Origin: Hyphococcus formosus
GTDB lineage: Bacteria; Pseudomonadota; Alphaproteobacteria; Caulobacterales; Parvularculaceae
DNA: 64,000 nt
Direction of reading: 5' to 3'
NCBI RefSeq assembly: GCF_046736345.1
Contig: NZ_CP157210.1
Location: forward strand, 1,116,001-1,180,000
This document shows, piece after piece, positions 53,212-61,502 of the stretch. The notes under the pieces were generated by a model that saw only the letters and a list, made by a program, of their open reading frames with translations, made no database searches and was not told where the DNA came from. Numbering within the stretch: the first letter of the stretch is position 1; every line of letters starts with the position of its first letter. A program made the position numbers and the translations under genes.

Positions 53212-53985
53212 TCAGTCTTCACTATCCGGAAGTCTAGCCAAAATCTCCTCGGCTTCACGTTTTAAATTGGCAATAACGAAGTGATTCAAGATGGAAACGT
53301 TGTGAAGCGCCCGCAAAGAGGCGATAAATTCCGGATCTTCCTGCAGCGCGGTCACGACAAGATCATATGAGTTGTCGCCAAAGGGGTTGAACCCGTGACG
53401 CCTGGCGACCGTTGTCGTCGCATCGCGCGCATGGCGCGCAGTGCCGCCTTCAAAATAAACCAAATCCTCGATATTGGCGTAGTAATCCGTAATATCGAGA
53501 GCTAGGGTCTCATCCCTCAAAATTGTGATATCTCCGGTCGATCGCAGGGTGCGAAAGGTGGAGTTCTTTTCATTGAATGTCCGCGCCAGAATACCGTAAG
53601 TCAGAAAATAGTCGCGCTCATCCTCATCGATGGGAAAAAACTCCGGTGCCGGAATTTTCCTGGCGACATCAATCGTGTTGGAGGGCGCTGACATTTTGGC
53701 CTCACGCCGGGGCGGCGCACCGCCCGCATCGGTCAACATCCTGTCAATCACCGTTATGCGCACGCGATGAGCAAGCATCATCTCATCCAACGCAACAACT
53801 TCTTCCCTGATTTCGACAGCAAGGTTGTTCAGATATCTGGCTTCGCGCACATGATCCACTCGAGCCGCGTTCCAGTTGCTAACCTGAATACCGATAAAAA
53901 CGCCGACAACGACAATGACGAAGTCAAGGGCGACCGCCGTCCAGTTCTGCGCTTTGACGTGTTCGGTGATGCGGCGGAGAAGCAT
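53212..53985 (-). CDS. DUF6090-like membrane-anchored protein (second of pair)
   Basis: 257 residues: a cytoplasmic start, one membrane helix (about residues 16-36, LDFVIVVVGVFIGIQV) followed by NWNAAR, then about 210 helical, acidic residues outside. The first 35 residues are identical to those of the gene upstream, and their 105 coding bases differ at only three third-codon positions. After that the proteins diverge. The start shares one base with the upstream stop (TAATG). Function is unknown. Confidence 0.75.
   Translation of the reverse strand: MLLRRITEHVKAQNWTAVALDFVIVVVGVFIGIQVSNWNAARVDHVREARYLNNLAVEIREEVVALDEMMLAHRVRITVIDRMLTDAGGAPPRREAKMSAPSNTIDVARKIPAPEFFPIDEDERDYFLTYGILARTFNEKNSTFRTLRSTGDITILRDETLALDITDYYANIEDLVYFEGGTARHARDATTTVARRHGFNPFGDNSYDLVVTALQEDPEFIASLRALHNVSILNHFVIANLKREAEEILARLPDSED
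53881..53985 (-). repeat. 105-base direct repeat, copy B
   Basis: First 35 codons of the gene starting at 53985. It matches the start of the upstream gene (54618-54722) at 102 of 105 positions by eye; the three changes are silent. Confidence 0.9.
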
Positions 53986-54722
53986 TAGTTCTCCCCCAGT
54001 CTGGCAAGGCGCGCGACGGCGTTCGCGGCGGAGGAATCATAAGCGGCTCGCAAGGTCTCGGCGTGAGCGCGCTGTTCATTTAGTATGTCGTAAAGAAACG
54101 CGGACAGGTTCCGAATCCGCCGGTCGTCGAGCATTTGCGTGTAATCGGAAATATCGTCGCGACGCGACTCTACCTCCGCCCCGTCGAAGTCAATCATATT
54201 GCCAATGTGATAGTTTTCGAGGAGAAACTCATCGACCCAGCGATGCTGGAACCGCGCCATATCTGCTTCGTATTCGCGGATCGCCGCAATCTGAACGGTC
54301 TGATCGACCAAGGACTGTTGCAACGCTAGATCCCGCAGCACGCCAATCCGTCCGGCATTCTCCAGCGCCTGATAGGTGTTGCGTTGAACATTGAGAAACT
54401 GCAGCTCATAAAGTCCAATGCGCATGAGGTCGTCAAAGACCTCGCGTGCGACGGAGTCTTTGTCTGCGTTGGCGAGCACGGCGAGCGCCCGCTGGCGATC
54501 AGCGATATGAGCAATGTGCTCATCGAGAAGATTGGTCGATACCGCGATATCCGTTTGCAATGACCTCAGATAGGTCGTTTCCGTCGCACGTTCCTGACGC
54601 GCGTCATTCCAGTTCGCGACCTGAATACCGATAAAGACGCCGACAACGACAATGACGAAGTCGAGGGCGACCGCCGTCCAGTTCTGCGCTTTAACGTGTT
54701 CGGTGATGCGGCGGAGAAGCAT
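53985..54722 (-). CDS. DUF6090-like membrane-anchored protein (first of pair)
   Basis: 245 residues with the same N-terminal 35 residues as its neighbour and then NWNDARQERATETTYLRSLQ and a long helical domain rich in charged residues (RNTYQALENAGRIGVLRDLALQ). The single membrane helix at 16-36 should place the rest in the periplasm. The type resembles DUF6090 (one helix, NWNEAR-like motif, helical domain). It heads a two-gene unit with a TAATG junction; the M20 peptidase gene lies upstream on the same strand, its stop 22 bases before this start. Confidence 0.75.
   Translation of the reverse strand: MLLRRITEHVKAQNWTAVALDFVIVVVGVFIGIQVANWNDARQERATETTYLRSLQTDIAVSTNLLDEHIAHIADRQRALAVLANADKDSVAREVFDDLMRIGLYELQFLNVQRNTYQALENAGRIGVLRDLALQQSLVDQTVQIAAIREYEADMARFQHRWVDEFLLENYHIGNMIDFDGAEVESRRDDISDYTQMLDDRRIRNLSAFLYDILNEQRAHAETLRAAYDSSAANAVARLARLGEN
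54618..54722 (-). repeat. 105-base direct repeat, copy A
   Basis: First 35 codons of the gene starting at 54722; nearly identical to 53881-53985, with an abrupt end of similarity after the membrane helix. Confidence 0.9.
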
Positions 54723-54744
54723 TAACCTGCCCCTTTCACTACGC

Positions 54745-56160
54745 TTATTCGTCGCCAGCCAGTTCTTTCATGATGACATACCAGTGATCGAGGCCACCAT
54801 AGAACGCATCCACGGCCAAACGCTCATTGAGGCCATGAGCAAATATATCCGATGGTTTCATCCACGCACCAGAAATCGCCACGGTATCGTACCCCTTAAT
54901 GCGATAATGCATTCCGTCGGTACCACCTGATTCCATATATGGAATTATCGGGGTATTGAGGCCCCTTGCGGATAATGAAGCCTCAATGGCGGCCATGACC
55001 TCGGGCCGCAATTTTGATTCCGGGCTTTCAGTAACGTCAGTCATCAATTCAAATTGAACGGCTTCGTTATCCACTACTTTTTTTAGTTTCTCTTCGACCT
55101 CAGCGATACCTACCCCCGGGAAGATACGGCAGTTCACCGTTGCCGTTGCAGATTGCGGCAAGGCGTTTTCCGCATGGCCCGCGCGCAACATGGTCGCAAC
55201 GCAGGTCGTGCCCGTTGTCCCTACTGTCTCAGGATCATCCCTTAAAATCGCGATTGCTTTTTTATTTTTTGGATTCTCTGAAAAATCCCGCATTGCCTTA
55301 CCCAATGCGCCGGGAGTGACGGCCCCTGATGCCTTAAATGATGCGAGCGTTAAATCTGAATATCGGACCGGGAATTTGTATTCTTTGATTTTGCGCAGTG
55401 CGTCGGCCAAATCATAGATGGCGTTATCTGAACGTGGCCGCGAAGAATGGCCACCAGGATTGGCAACCGTCAATTCGAATGTCGCATAAGTTTTTTCGGC
55501 ACCTTGAACAGCGTAGAATAATGGCGCGCCATCGTCTGATAGCACACCGCCACCAGCATCGGTATTCAGGACAAATTCCGGATCGATATTTTCGGCCACA
55601 TAGTCCGCCTGCGCACGGGTACTCACCATTCCGGTTTCTTCATCACCCGAAAGAACGATGACGAAATCACGATTAGGTTTCCAACCTTCTTTCTTTAGGC
55701 GGATGAATGTCGATGCGATATTTGTGATGCCATATTTGTTATCCATTGTTCCGCGTCCGAAGAAATATCCGTCCTCTTCGGTCAGGGTAAATGGCGGACG
55801 CTCCCAATCGGCTGCTAATGCATCAACAACATCCATATGCCCCAAGATAACAACCGGCTTATGTTTCGACGTACCGTCAGCACGGTAATAGACGATCAAG
55901 CCCTGGGTGTGTTCGCCATCGGAATCATAATCTGTAATTTGAATATCTTCATCGGTGAAACCGGCTGACTTAAACTGGTCAGCCAGATACTCGACCATCT
56001 CCGGCACTTTTTCCTGACCGCGTGCTGTCCGAATGGAAATTACTTTCTCATAAATTTCCCGAGCGAATTGCTCATGTTCGGACCGGTCCTGCGCAATTGC
56101 AGCTGGTGTTAAAAACGAAAACGATAGACCCAATGCCAATGAAATGGTTGAAATATTCAC
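54745..56160 (-). CDS. Exported M20-family metallopeptidase
   Basis: 471 residues from a GTG start at 56160, chosen because GAGGGGAG lies just upstream and a signal peptide (ISTISLALGLSFSFLTPAAIAQ) follows at once. Di-zinc ligands are in VILGHMDVVDA, GRGTMDNKYG (bridging Asp) and LSGDEETGM (Glu-Glu). A dimerisation domain (about 220-340, with NPGGHSSRP) interrupts the catalytic domain. These enzymes cut dipeptides or N-acyl amino acids; export suggests nutrient peptides. It is upstream of the DUF6090-like pair. Confidence 0.9.
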   Translation of the reverse strand: MNISTISLALGLSFSFLTPAAIAQDRSEHEQFAREIYEKVISIRTARGQEKVPEMVEYLADQFKSAGFTDEDIQITDYDSDGEHTQGLIVYYRADGTSKHKPVVILGHMDVVDALAADWERPPFTLTEEDGYFFGRGTMDNKYGITNIASTFIRLKKEGWKPNRDFVIVLSGDEETGMVSTRAQADYVAENIDPEFVLNTDAGGGVLSDDGAPLFYAVQGAEKTYATFELTVANPGGHSSRPRSDNAIYDLADALRKIKEYKFPVRYSDLTLASFKASGAVTPGALGKAMRDFSENPKNKKAIAILRDDPETVGTTGTTCVATMLRAGHAENALPQSATATVNCRIFPGVGIAEVEEKLKKVVDNEAVQFELMTDVTESPESKLRPEVMAAIEASLSARGLNTPIIPYMESGGTDGMHYRIKGYDTVAISGAWMKPSDIFAHGLNERLAVDAFYGGLDHWYVIMKELAGDE

Positions 56161-56313
56161 GCTGCTCCCCTCATCTATTGCAACGATATGCCCCGTTCGA
56201 GAAGGCACATCATGCGACACCGTAAACCGTTCGGTCCAGATGTCACCATGAACGCTACAAGAGAGCAGCAGACGACGGCACAATTATAAGTTACAGATCC
56301 GGTTAGAGCACAA

Positions 56314-57819
56314 CTATTCGACGCCGAGCTTTTTACGCAGCAATTCGTTCACAGCCTGCGGGTTCGCTTTACCGCCGGTTTTCTGCATCACCTGCCCGAC
56401 GAACCAACCCATGGTTTTTGGTTTTTCTTTGACCTGTTCAACCTGTTTCGGGTTCGCAGCCATAATCTCGTCGATAACCGCTTCAATTGCGCCTGTGTCA
56501 GTGACCTGTTTCAGCCCGCGCTTTTCAACGATGTCTGCAGGGTCCGAAGTCTCCTCGCCCGAGAACATCAGCGCAAAGACATCTTTCGCGATTTTACCGG
56601 AGATTGTTTTATCTTTGATCAGGTCAAGGAGTTTGCCCAAGCGGTCGGCGCTAATCGGGCTTGCAGCAATTTCGACGCCCTCTTTATTCAGTGCACCAAA
56701 TAATTCGCCCATGACCCAGTTCGCAGCCATTTTGCCGTCGCGGCCTTTGGCCACTTCTTCAAAATAAGCGGCGCTTGGTTTATCCGCTGCGAGGACTGCT
56801 GCGTCATACGCAGAAAGCCCGTAATCGGAAACGAAGCGACGCTTTTTCGCGTCAGGCAATTCAGGCAAGCTAGCGCGGATTTCATCGACCCATGCCTGAT
56901 CGATTTCCAGCGGTAACAAATCAGGATCGGGGAAATACCGGTAATCATGCGCGTCTTCTTTTGAGCGCATCGTCCGGGTGGTACCGGATTTTACGTCGAA
57001 CAAACGTGTTTCCTGATCGATTTCACCACCGCCTTCGATCACTTCGATCTGGCGGCGCGCTTCATAATCAATGACCTGACGCACATACCGAATTGAGTTG
57101 ACGTTTTTCGTCTCGGTCCGGGTGCCGAGATAGCTGAAATCGCCGGTCTCGCGGAATTTCTCGTAATTGCCAGCCGGGCAGACCGAAACATTGACGTCAG
57201 CCCGCATGGAGCCTTCTTCCATATTGCCGTCGCACGTACCGAGATACCGAACGATCGTCCGGATCTTGGAGAAATAGGCTGCGCCTTCTTCGGCTGAGCG
57301 CATATCGGGTTTTGAGACGATTTCCATCAACGCAACACCCGAGCGATTGAGATCCACATAGGATTCTTTCGGGGCAAGGTCATGGATTGATTTACCGGCA
57401 TCTTGCTCAAGGTGGAGCCGCTCGACGCCTACCTTGATGGTTTCGCCGTCATCAAGCTCGACCTCAATTTCGCCTTCGCCGACAATCGGGTCTTTATATT
57501 GCGAGATCTGATAGCCCTGCGGCAGATCAGGATAGAAGTAATTCTTCCGGTCAAAGCGCGACCAGAGGTTGATTTTAGCGTTTAGACCCAACCCCGTGCG
57601 AACCGCCTGTTCGACACAATAGCGGTTAATCACCGGCAACATGCCGGGCATAGCCGCATCAACGAGCGATACATTCTCGTTTGGTCCCGCGCCATATTCC
57701 GCTGATGCGCCAGAAAACAATTTCGACTGAGATGAGACCTGCGCATGAATTTCCAGCCCGACAACGACTTCCCAGTCGCCAGTTGCACCCTGCAGCAGTT
57801 TTCTTGGTTCCGCGCTCAT
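56314..57819 (-). CDS. gatB: Asp/Glu-tRNA amidotransferase subunit B
   Basis: 501 residues. GatB phosphorylates and amidates mischarged Glu-tRNA-Gln or Asp-tRNA-Asn. Signatures: WEVVVGLEIHAQVSSQSKLFS, DLPQGYQISQY, VDLNRSGVALMEIVS and MRADVNVSV. The C-terminal YqeY-like tail (about 355-501) is present. A GGAAGAAG ribosome site precedes the ATG. It is separated from gatC-gatA by a hydrolase and a desaturase gene. Confidence 0.97.
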   Translation of the reverse strand: MSAEPRKLLQGATGDWEVVVGLEIHAQVSSQSKLFSGASAEYGAGPNENVSLVDAAMPGMLPVINRYCVEQAVRTGLGLNAKINLWSRFDRKNYFYPDLPQGYQISQYKDPIVGEGEIEVELDDGETIKVGVERLHLEQDAGKSIHDLAPKESYVDLNRSGVALMEIVSKPDMRSAEEGAAYFSKIRTIVRYLGTCDGNMEEGSMRADVNVSVCPAGNYEKFRETGDFSYLGTRTETKNVNSIRYVRQVIDYEARRQIEVIEGGGEIDQETRLFDVKSGTTRTMRSKEDAHDYRYFPDPDLLPLEIDQAWVDEIRASLPELPDAKKRRFVSDYGLSAYDAAVLAADKPSAAYFEEVAKGRDGKMAANWVMGELFGALNKEGVEIAASPISADRLGKLLDLIKDKTISGKIAKDVFALMFSGEETSDPADIVEKRGLKQVTDTGAIEAVIDEIMAANPKQVEQVKEKPKTMGWFVGQVMQKTGGKANPQAVNELLRKKLGVE

Positions 57820-57848
57820 CTCTTCTTCCTGTTTAAAGTCACAAGCAA

Positions 57849-58688
57849 TCAGGCGGTTTTGCCCGCGCTTTGCGCTTCATGCAAGCCGTTCTGATCAGTC
57901 TGTTGCTCTGCGCGAGAAATAACTCGCTGAATCGCGCGGTGAAGCCGCCGGGGATACTGCATTTCGAGATAATGGGTGCCGCCGGGGATGATTTCCAATG
58001 CCGCGTCGGCCTCTGGCCCAAGCGCCTCTATGAGGGTTTGAGCATTCGATCGGGGGACGAGCGCGTCGAAATCCCCATGAAGTACCTCAACCGGCTTTTT
58101 GAGGCTCGGCAGTGCTTCAAGCACCGGGCCAATCTGCCCCCGCCGCTCGGCAATCTCAGTCCTCACTTTATGCCATCGGTTGGGCACAAAAGGTTCAATC
58201 GCGCTTGCGCCGCCGATCTGCTCCAGTTTCAGCGCATAATCATGGGGCTCATCAATGAGCGCCGCCACAGTGACAACACCATGCACCTGATCGGGGAAAT
58301 CGAGCGCCGCTTTGAGCGCCAGTTCTCCGCCATAAGACACCCCGAGGGTGATAACATTCATATCGCCATAGGGGCCGCCCGGTAGAAACGGCTTCAGGGC
58401 CGCAACCTGTTCATTAAAATCGGGATAGACCTTGGTGTGGCCGGTGCCGAAACCCGGCCGGGACAAAACCACCATATCGACCCCTTGGGGCGCGGTGCGC
58501 AAAAGCCGGGTAAATAAGAGCCGATTACATGGTGAACCCGGGAAAACGACAACCCGCCAGCGCCCGGACGACGGCAGGTGAAATGCGTCCATATCCAGCG
58601 GTTCGGACAAAGGCGCAGTAAAACGGATCTCCCGAAATCGACCAAACATCAGATTTTTTCCTGTCACCAGAAAGGCAAATTGTTTCAA
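57849..58688 (-). CDS. Alpha/beta hydrolase fold protein
   Basis: 279 residues with the nucleophile elbow LGVSYGGELALKAAL (about residue 120), an acid in HGDFDALVP and the histidine in GGTHYLEM. WRVVVFPGSPCNRLLFTRLL is the oxyanion-side strand. The substrate cannot be told. It lies just upstream of gatB in the same direction (29 bases) and divergent from the desaturase gene, so it may be read with gatB. Confidence 0.87.
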   Translation of the reverse strand: MKQFAFLVTGKNLMFGRFREIRFTAPLSEPLDMDAFHLPSSGRWRVVVFPGSPCNRLLFTRLLRTAPQGVDMVVLSRPGFGTGHTKVYPDFNEQVAALKPFLPGGPYGDMNVITLGVSYGGELALKAALDFPDQVHGVVTVAALIDEPHDYALKLEQIGGASAIEPFVPNRWHKVRTEIAERRGQIGPVLEALPSLKKPVEVLHGDFDALVPRSNAQTLIEALGPEADAALEIIPGGTHYLEMQYPRRLHRAIQRVISRAEQQTDQNGLHEAQSAGKTA

Positions 58689-58762
58689 AGTGATTATATG
58701 CTACATTAAGGCACTCAGTGGGGAACGGGTCAAAGTATTAAGACGAACTGATAGGATAAAAC

Positions 58763-59638
58763 GTGTCTACTGAGTCAGTACATTCCTTGCGGGATCTAAA
58801 AATCCTCGCGCGCGACGAAACCAGGGGCTTCCAATGGCCAACCCTGTTTTTCTCGCTGTTCGTCATTTCCATGACCTTACTCTCGACCGGACTAGCACTT
58901 GCCAATGTCATTCCGCTCTGGGTCGGCATGTTAATCAACGGGTTTTTCATGACCCAGGGTTACACCGCCGTACATGAATGCGCCCATCACAATATGAATG
59001 GCAAACACCACAAATTGCGGTGGATCAACGATGTCTTTGGCATCGCCGGTTTTTCTTTCACGCTCCATTCTTATACCGTCCATTGCCATGTGCACCGCTT
59101 GCACCATGCACACACCAATGACCCCTATCGCGATACGGATTCGTGGGTTTCTGACGCGCCTAATTTGTTTTCTGCGATCCTTCGGTCTTTCGCATTTTAT
59201 TTCTATACGAATTACCACATTTTCCGCATTTTTCCGCTGGTCAAAAATAAGCGGCGTTTTGTTATCCGCGCGGTTCTTGAAACGGCCATCCCGATTGGGC
59301 TTGCCATATATCTTGCGGCCATAGGCTATTGGCAGGAGGTTTTAATCCTGTGGGTAATACCGACCATCATCGCCTTTGCCGGTGTCAGCTTTTTCGTTGA
59401 CTGGTTACCGCATCATGTCAAAGACAAAACTGATCCGATGAAATCAACCGCGATCCGTGTCCCAACCAAGGGCCTGCGCGGCAAGATTTTTTCGTGGCTT
59501 TATAATTTTCACAATTTTCATCTCATCCATCACCTTGTCCCAAGCGTACCGTGGTACGCTCAGGAAAGAACTTTCGCCAAAGCGGAAAAGTTTTTGAATG
59601 AGAATGGCGCGCGGATAAAATATCCGAGTGGCGCTTAA
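58763..59638 (+). CDS. Fatty acid desaturase family protein
   Basis: 291 residues with four or more membrane helices and three histidine boxes: HECAHH (about residue 72), HRLHHAHTN (about 112) and HLIHHL (about 254). This is the di-iron lipid desaturase/hydroxylase family, which includes carotenoid hydroxylases; the substrate is unknown. Translation starts at GTG (58763) with AGGAT seven bases upstream. The TAA stop shares TTAA with the gatA stop. Confidence 0.88.
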   Translation: MSTESVHSLRDLKILARDETRGFQWPTLFFSLFVISMTLLSTGLALANVIPLWVGMLINGFFMTQGYTAVHECAHHNMNGKHHKLRWINDVFGIAGFSFTLHSYTVHCHVHRLHHAHTNDPYRDTDSWVSDAPNLFSAILRSFAFYFYTNYHIFRIFPLVKNKRRFVIRAVLETAIPIGLAIYLAAIGYWQEVLILWVIPTIIAFAGVSFFVDWLPHHVKDKTDPMKSTAIRVPTKGLRGKIFSWLYNFHNFHLIHHLVPSVPWYAQERTFAKAEKFLNENGARIKYPSGA

Positions 59639-61113
59639 GCCCACCACTCTTTCGGACGCGCACTCACCTTCGCGGCCTGTTCCAGCGCATACATGCCCTT
59701 GAACATGGTTTCTTCGTCAAACGGCCGCGCCAAAAGCTGAAGACCCAGTGGCAAGCCGTTTTTATCAAAACCTGCAGGCACGGACGCCCCCGGAATACCA
59801 GCCAGATTGCCGGTCACCGTAAACACGTCATTCAAATACATCTGGATTGGGTCATTCGACTTTTCACCCAAACCAAATGCGGCAGACGGTGCAGAAGGCG
59901 TCAGGATCAAATCGACCTTGCTGAATGCGTCGGTGAATTCGTCGAAGATCTTTTTGCGGACCTTTTGCGCGCGCAGATAATAAGCGTCGTAATATCCCGC
60001 CGACAGAACATAGGTCCCGATCAGAATGCGGCGTTTGACTTCGTCGCCAAATCCTTCCGCGCGGGTATTTTCATACATCGACAAAATATCTTCGTAATTG
60101 TCAGTGCGGTGGCCATATTTGACGCCGTCATAACGCGCGAGGTTTGACGACGCCTCTGCAGGCGCAACGATGTAGTAAACTGGCAGCGCGTATTTCGTCA
60201 TCGGCAATGAAATATCGACGATTTCACAACCGGCATCTTTCATCCACGCAATACCCTCGGCCCATAGTTTTTCAATCTCTGCTGGCATGCCATCAAGGCG
60301 GTATTCCTTCGGAACGCCGATCTTCAGGCCCTTCACCGATTGCCCGAGGACGGCTTCGTAATCCGGCACAGGCCGATCAACCGAAGTTGAATCTTTCGGA
60401 TCGTGCCCAGCCATCGACCGCAACATGATCGCCGCGTCGCGTACATCCTGGGTAATTGGCCCTGCCTGATCGAGCGAAGACGCAAAAGCAACAACGCCCC
60501 ACCGCGAAACCCGGCCATAGGTCGGCTTAACGCCGACGGTCGCCGTCAATGATGCGGGCTGGCGGATTGATCCGCCTGTATCGGTTGCTGTTGCCGCCGC
60601 GCAAAGACGAGCGGCCACCGCGGAAGACGAGCCACCGGATGAGCCGCCAGGCGTCAATGGTGTTTCATCGCCTTCGCGTTTCCACGGATTGATGACATTG
60701 CCATAAAAGCTGGTTTCGTTTGATGAGCCCATGGCGAACTCATCCATATTGAGTTTGCCAAGCATCACCCCGCCATCACGCCATAGCTGGCTTGTGACTG
60801 TCGATTCATAACGCGGATGAAACCCGTCAAGAATATGCGACGCCGCCGTTGTCAGCGTGCCTTCGGTGCAAAACAGATCTTTGATGCCAAGCGGAACGCC
60901 TTCGATGGGGCCGCCTTCACCCTTGGCAAGTTTCTCGTCAGAAGCCTTCGCCATCTCGCGCGCTTTATCGCCCGTTACGGTGATAAATGCGTTCAACGGA
61001 TTAGCGCTCTCAATGCGGTTCAAATATGCATCAGTCGCTTCGAGCGAGGTAATGGATTTGGATTTCAGCGCGTCACGCAATTGAGCGAGCGTCAGGTCAG
61101 CAATATTCGTCAT
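59635..61113 (-). CDS. gatA: Asp/Glu-tRNA amidotransferase subunit A
   Basis: 492 residues. GatA releases ammonia from glutamine for GatB. The Lys-cisSer-Ser triad is in GVPLGIKDLFCTEG, GGSSGGSSSAVAARL and DTGGSIRQPASL. VKPTYGRVSRWGVVAFASSLDQAGPI is the family core. The ATG overlaps the gatC stop as TAATG. gatB is 1.8 kb further along, beyond two unrelated genes. Confidence 0.97.
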   Translation of the reverse strand: MTNIADLTLAQLRDALKSKSITSLEATDAYLNRIESANPLNAFITVTGDKAREMAKASDEKLAKGEGGPIEGVPLGIKDLFCTEGTLTTAASHILDGFHPRYESTVTSQLWRDGGVMLGKLNMDEFAMGSSNETSFYGNVINPWKREGDETPLTPGGSSGGSSSAVAARLCAAATATDTGGSIRQPASLTATVGVKPTYGRVSRWGVVAFASSLDQAGPITQDVRDAAIMLRSMAGHDPKDSTSVDRPVPDYEAVLGQSVKGLKIGVPKEYRLDGMPAEIEKLWAEGIAWMKDAGCEIVDISLPMTKYALPVYYIVAPAEASSNLARYDGVKYGHRTDNYEDILSMYENTRAEGFGDEVKRRILIGTYVLSAGYYDAYYLRAQKVRKKIFDEFTDAFSKVDLILTPSAPSAAFGLGEKSNDPIQMYLNDVFTVTGNLAGIPGASVPAGFDKNGLPLGLQLLARPFDEETMFKGMYALEQAAKVSARPKEWWA

Positions 61114-61412
61114 TATTCAACAACCTTCGGCACGACGAAGAAATTGTCTTCGGTCTTTGGCGCATTAGCGACGACATTCTCAGGCTGGCCACCGCCGGTA
61201 GGGCCGTTTTGAAGTTCGTCATTTCGGAATGGCGTGGATACATCAACCGTAGAAGCCATCGCTTCGACGCCTTCAATATCGACCTCGTTCAATTGCTCGA
61301 TCCAGCCAAGAATGCCGGAGATTTCCTTGGCGAGCGGCTCAAGGCGCTCTTCCGGTTCGGCAATCCGCGCAAGCCGCGCGACCTTGCGTACAGTGTCCTT
61401 ATCAACTGACAT
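61113..61412 (-). CDS. gatC: Asp/Glu-tRNA amidotransferase subunit C
   Basis: 99 residues of the normal GatC length. VRKVARLARIAEPEERLEPL and ISGILGWIEQLNEVDIEGVE are the two helices, and DNFFVVPKVVE the C-terminal strand that holds GatA and GatB together. It starts the gatC-gatA unit. Confidence 0.95.
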   Translation of the reverse strand: MSVDKDTVRKVARLARIAEPEERLEPLAKEISGILGWIEQLNEVDIEGVEAMASTVDVSTPFRNDELQNGPTGGGQPENVVANAPKTEDNFFVVPKVVE

Positions 61413-61502
61413 GAGGCTCTCTTGTTATTTCGCAATAGCGTTGTTGACTATCAATGCCCTGCCCCGCTGGCAAGCATTCTGGTGGACTGATTGCGTAAAT
61501 CC

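Noticed and set aside
53212..54722. Assembly artefact as the cause of the duplicated 105 bases
   Set aside because: The copies differ at three silent sites and are followed by quite different, intact reading frames, which a misassembly would not give.
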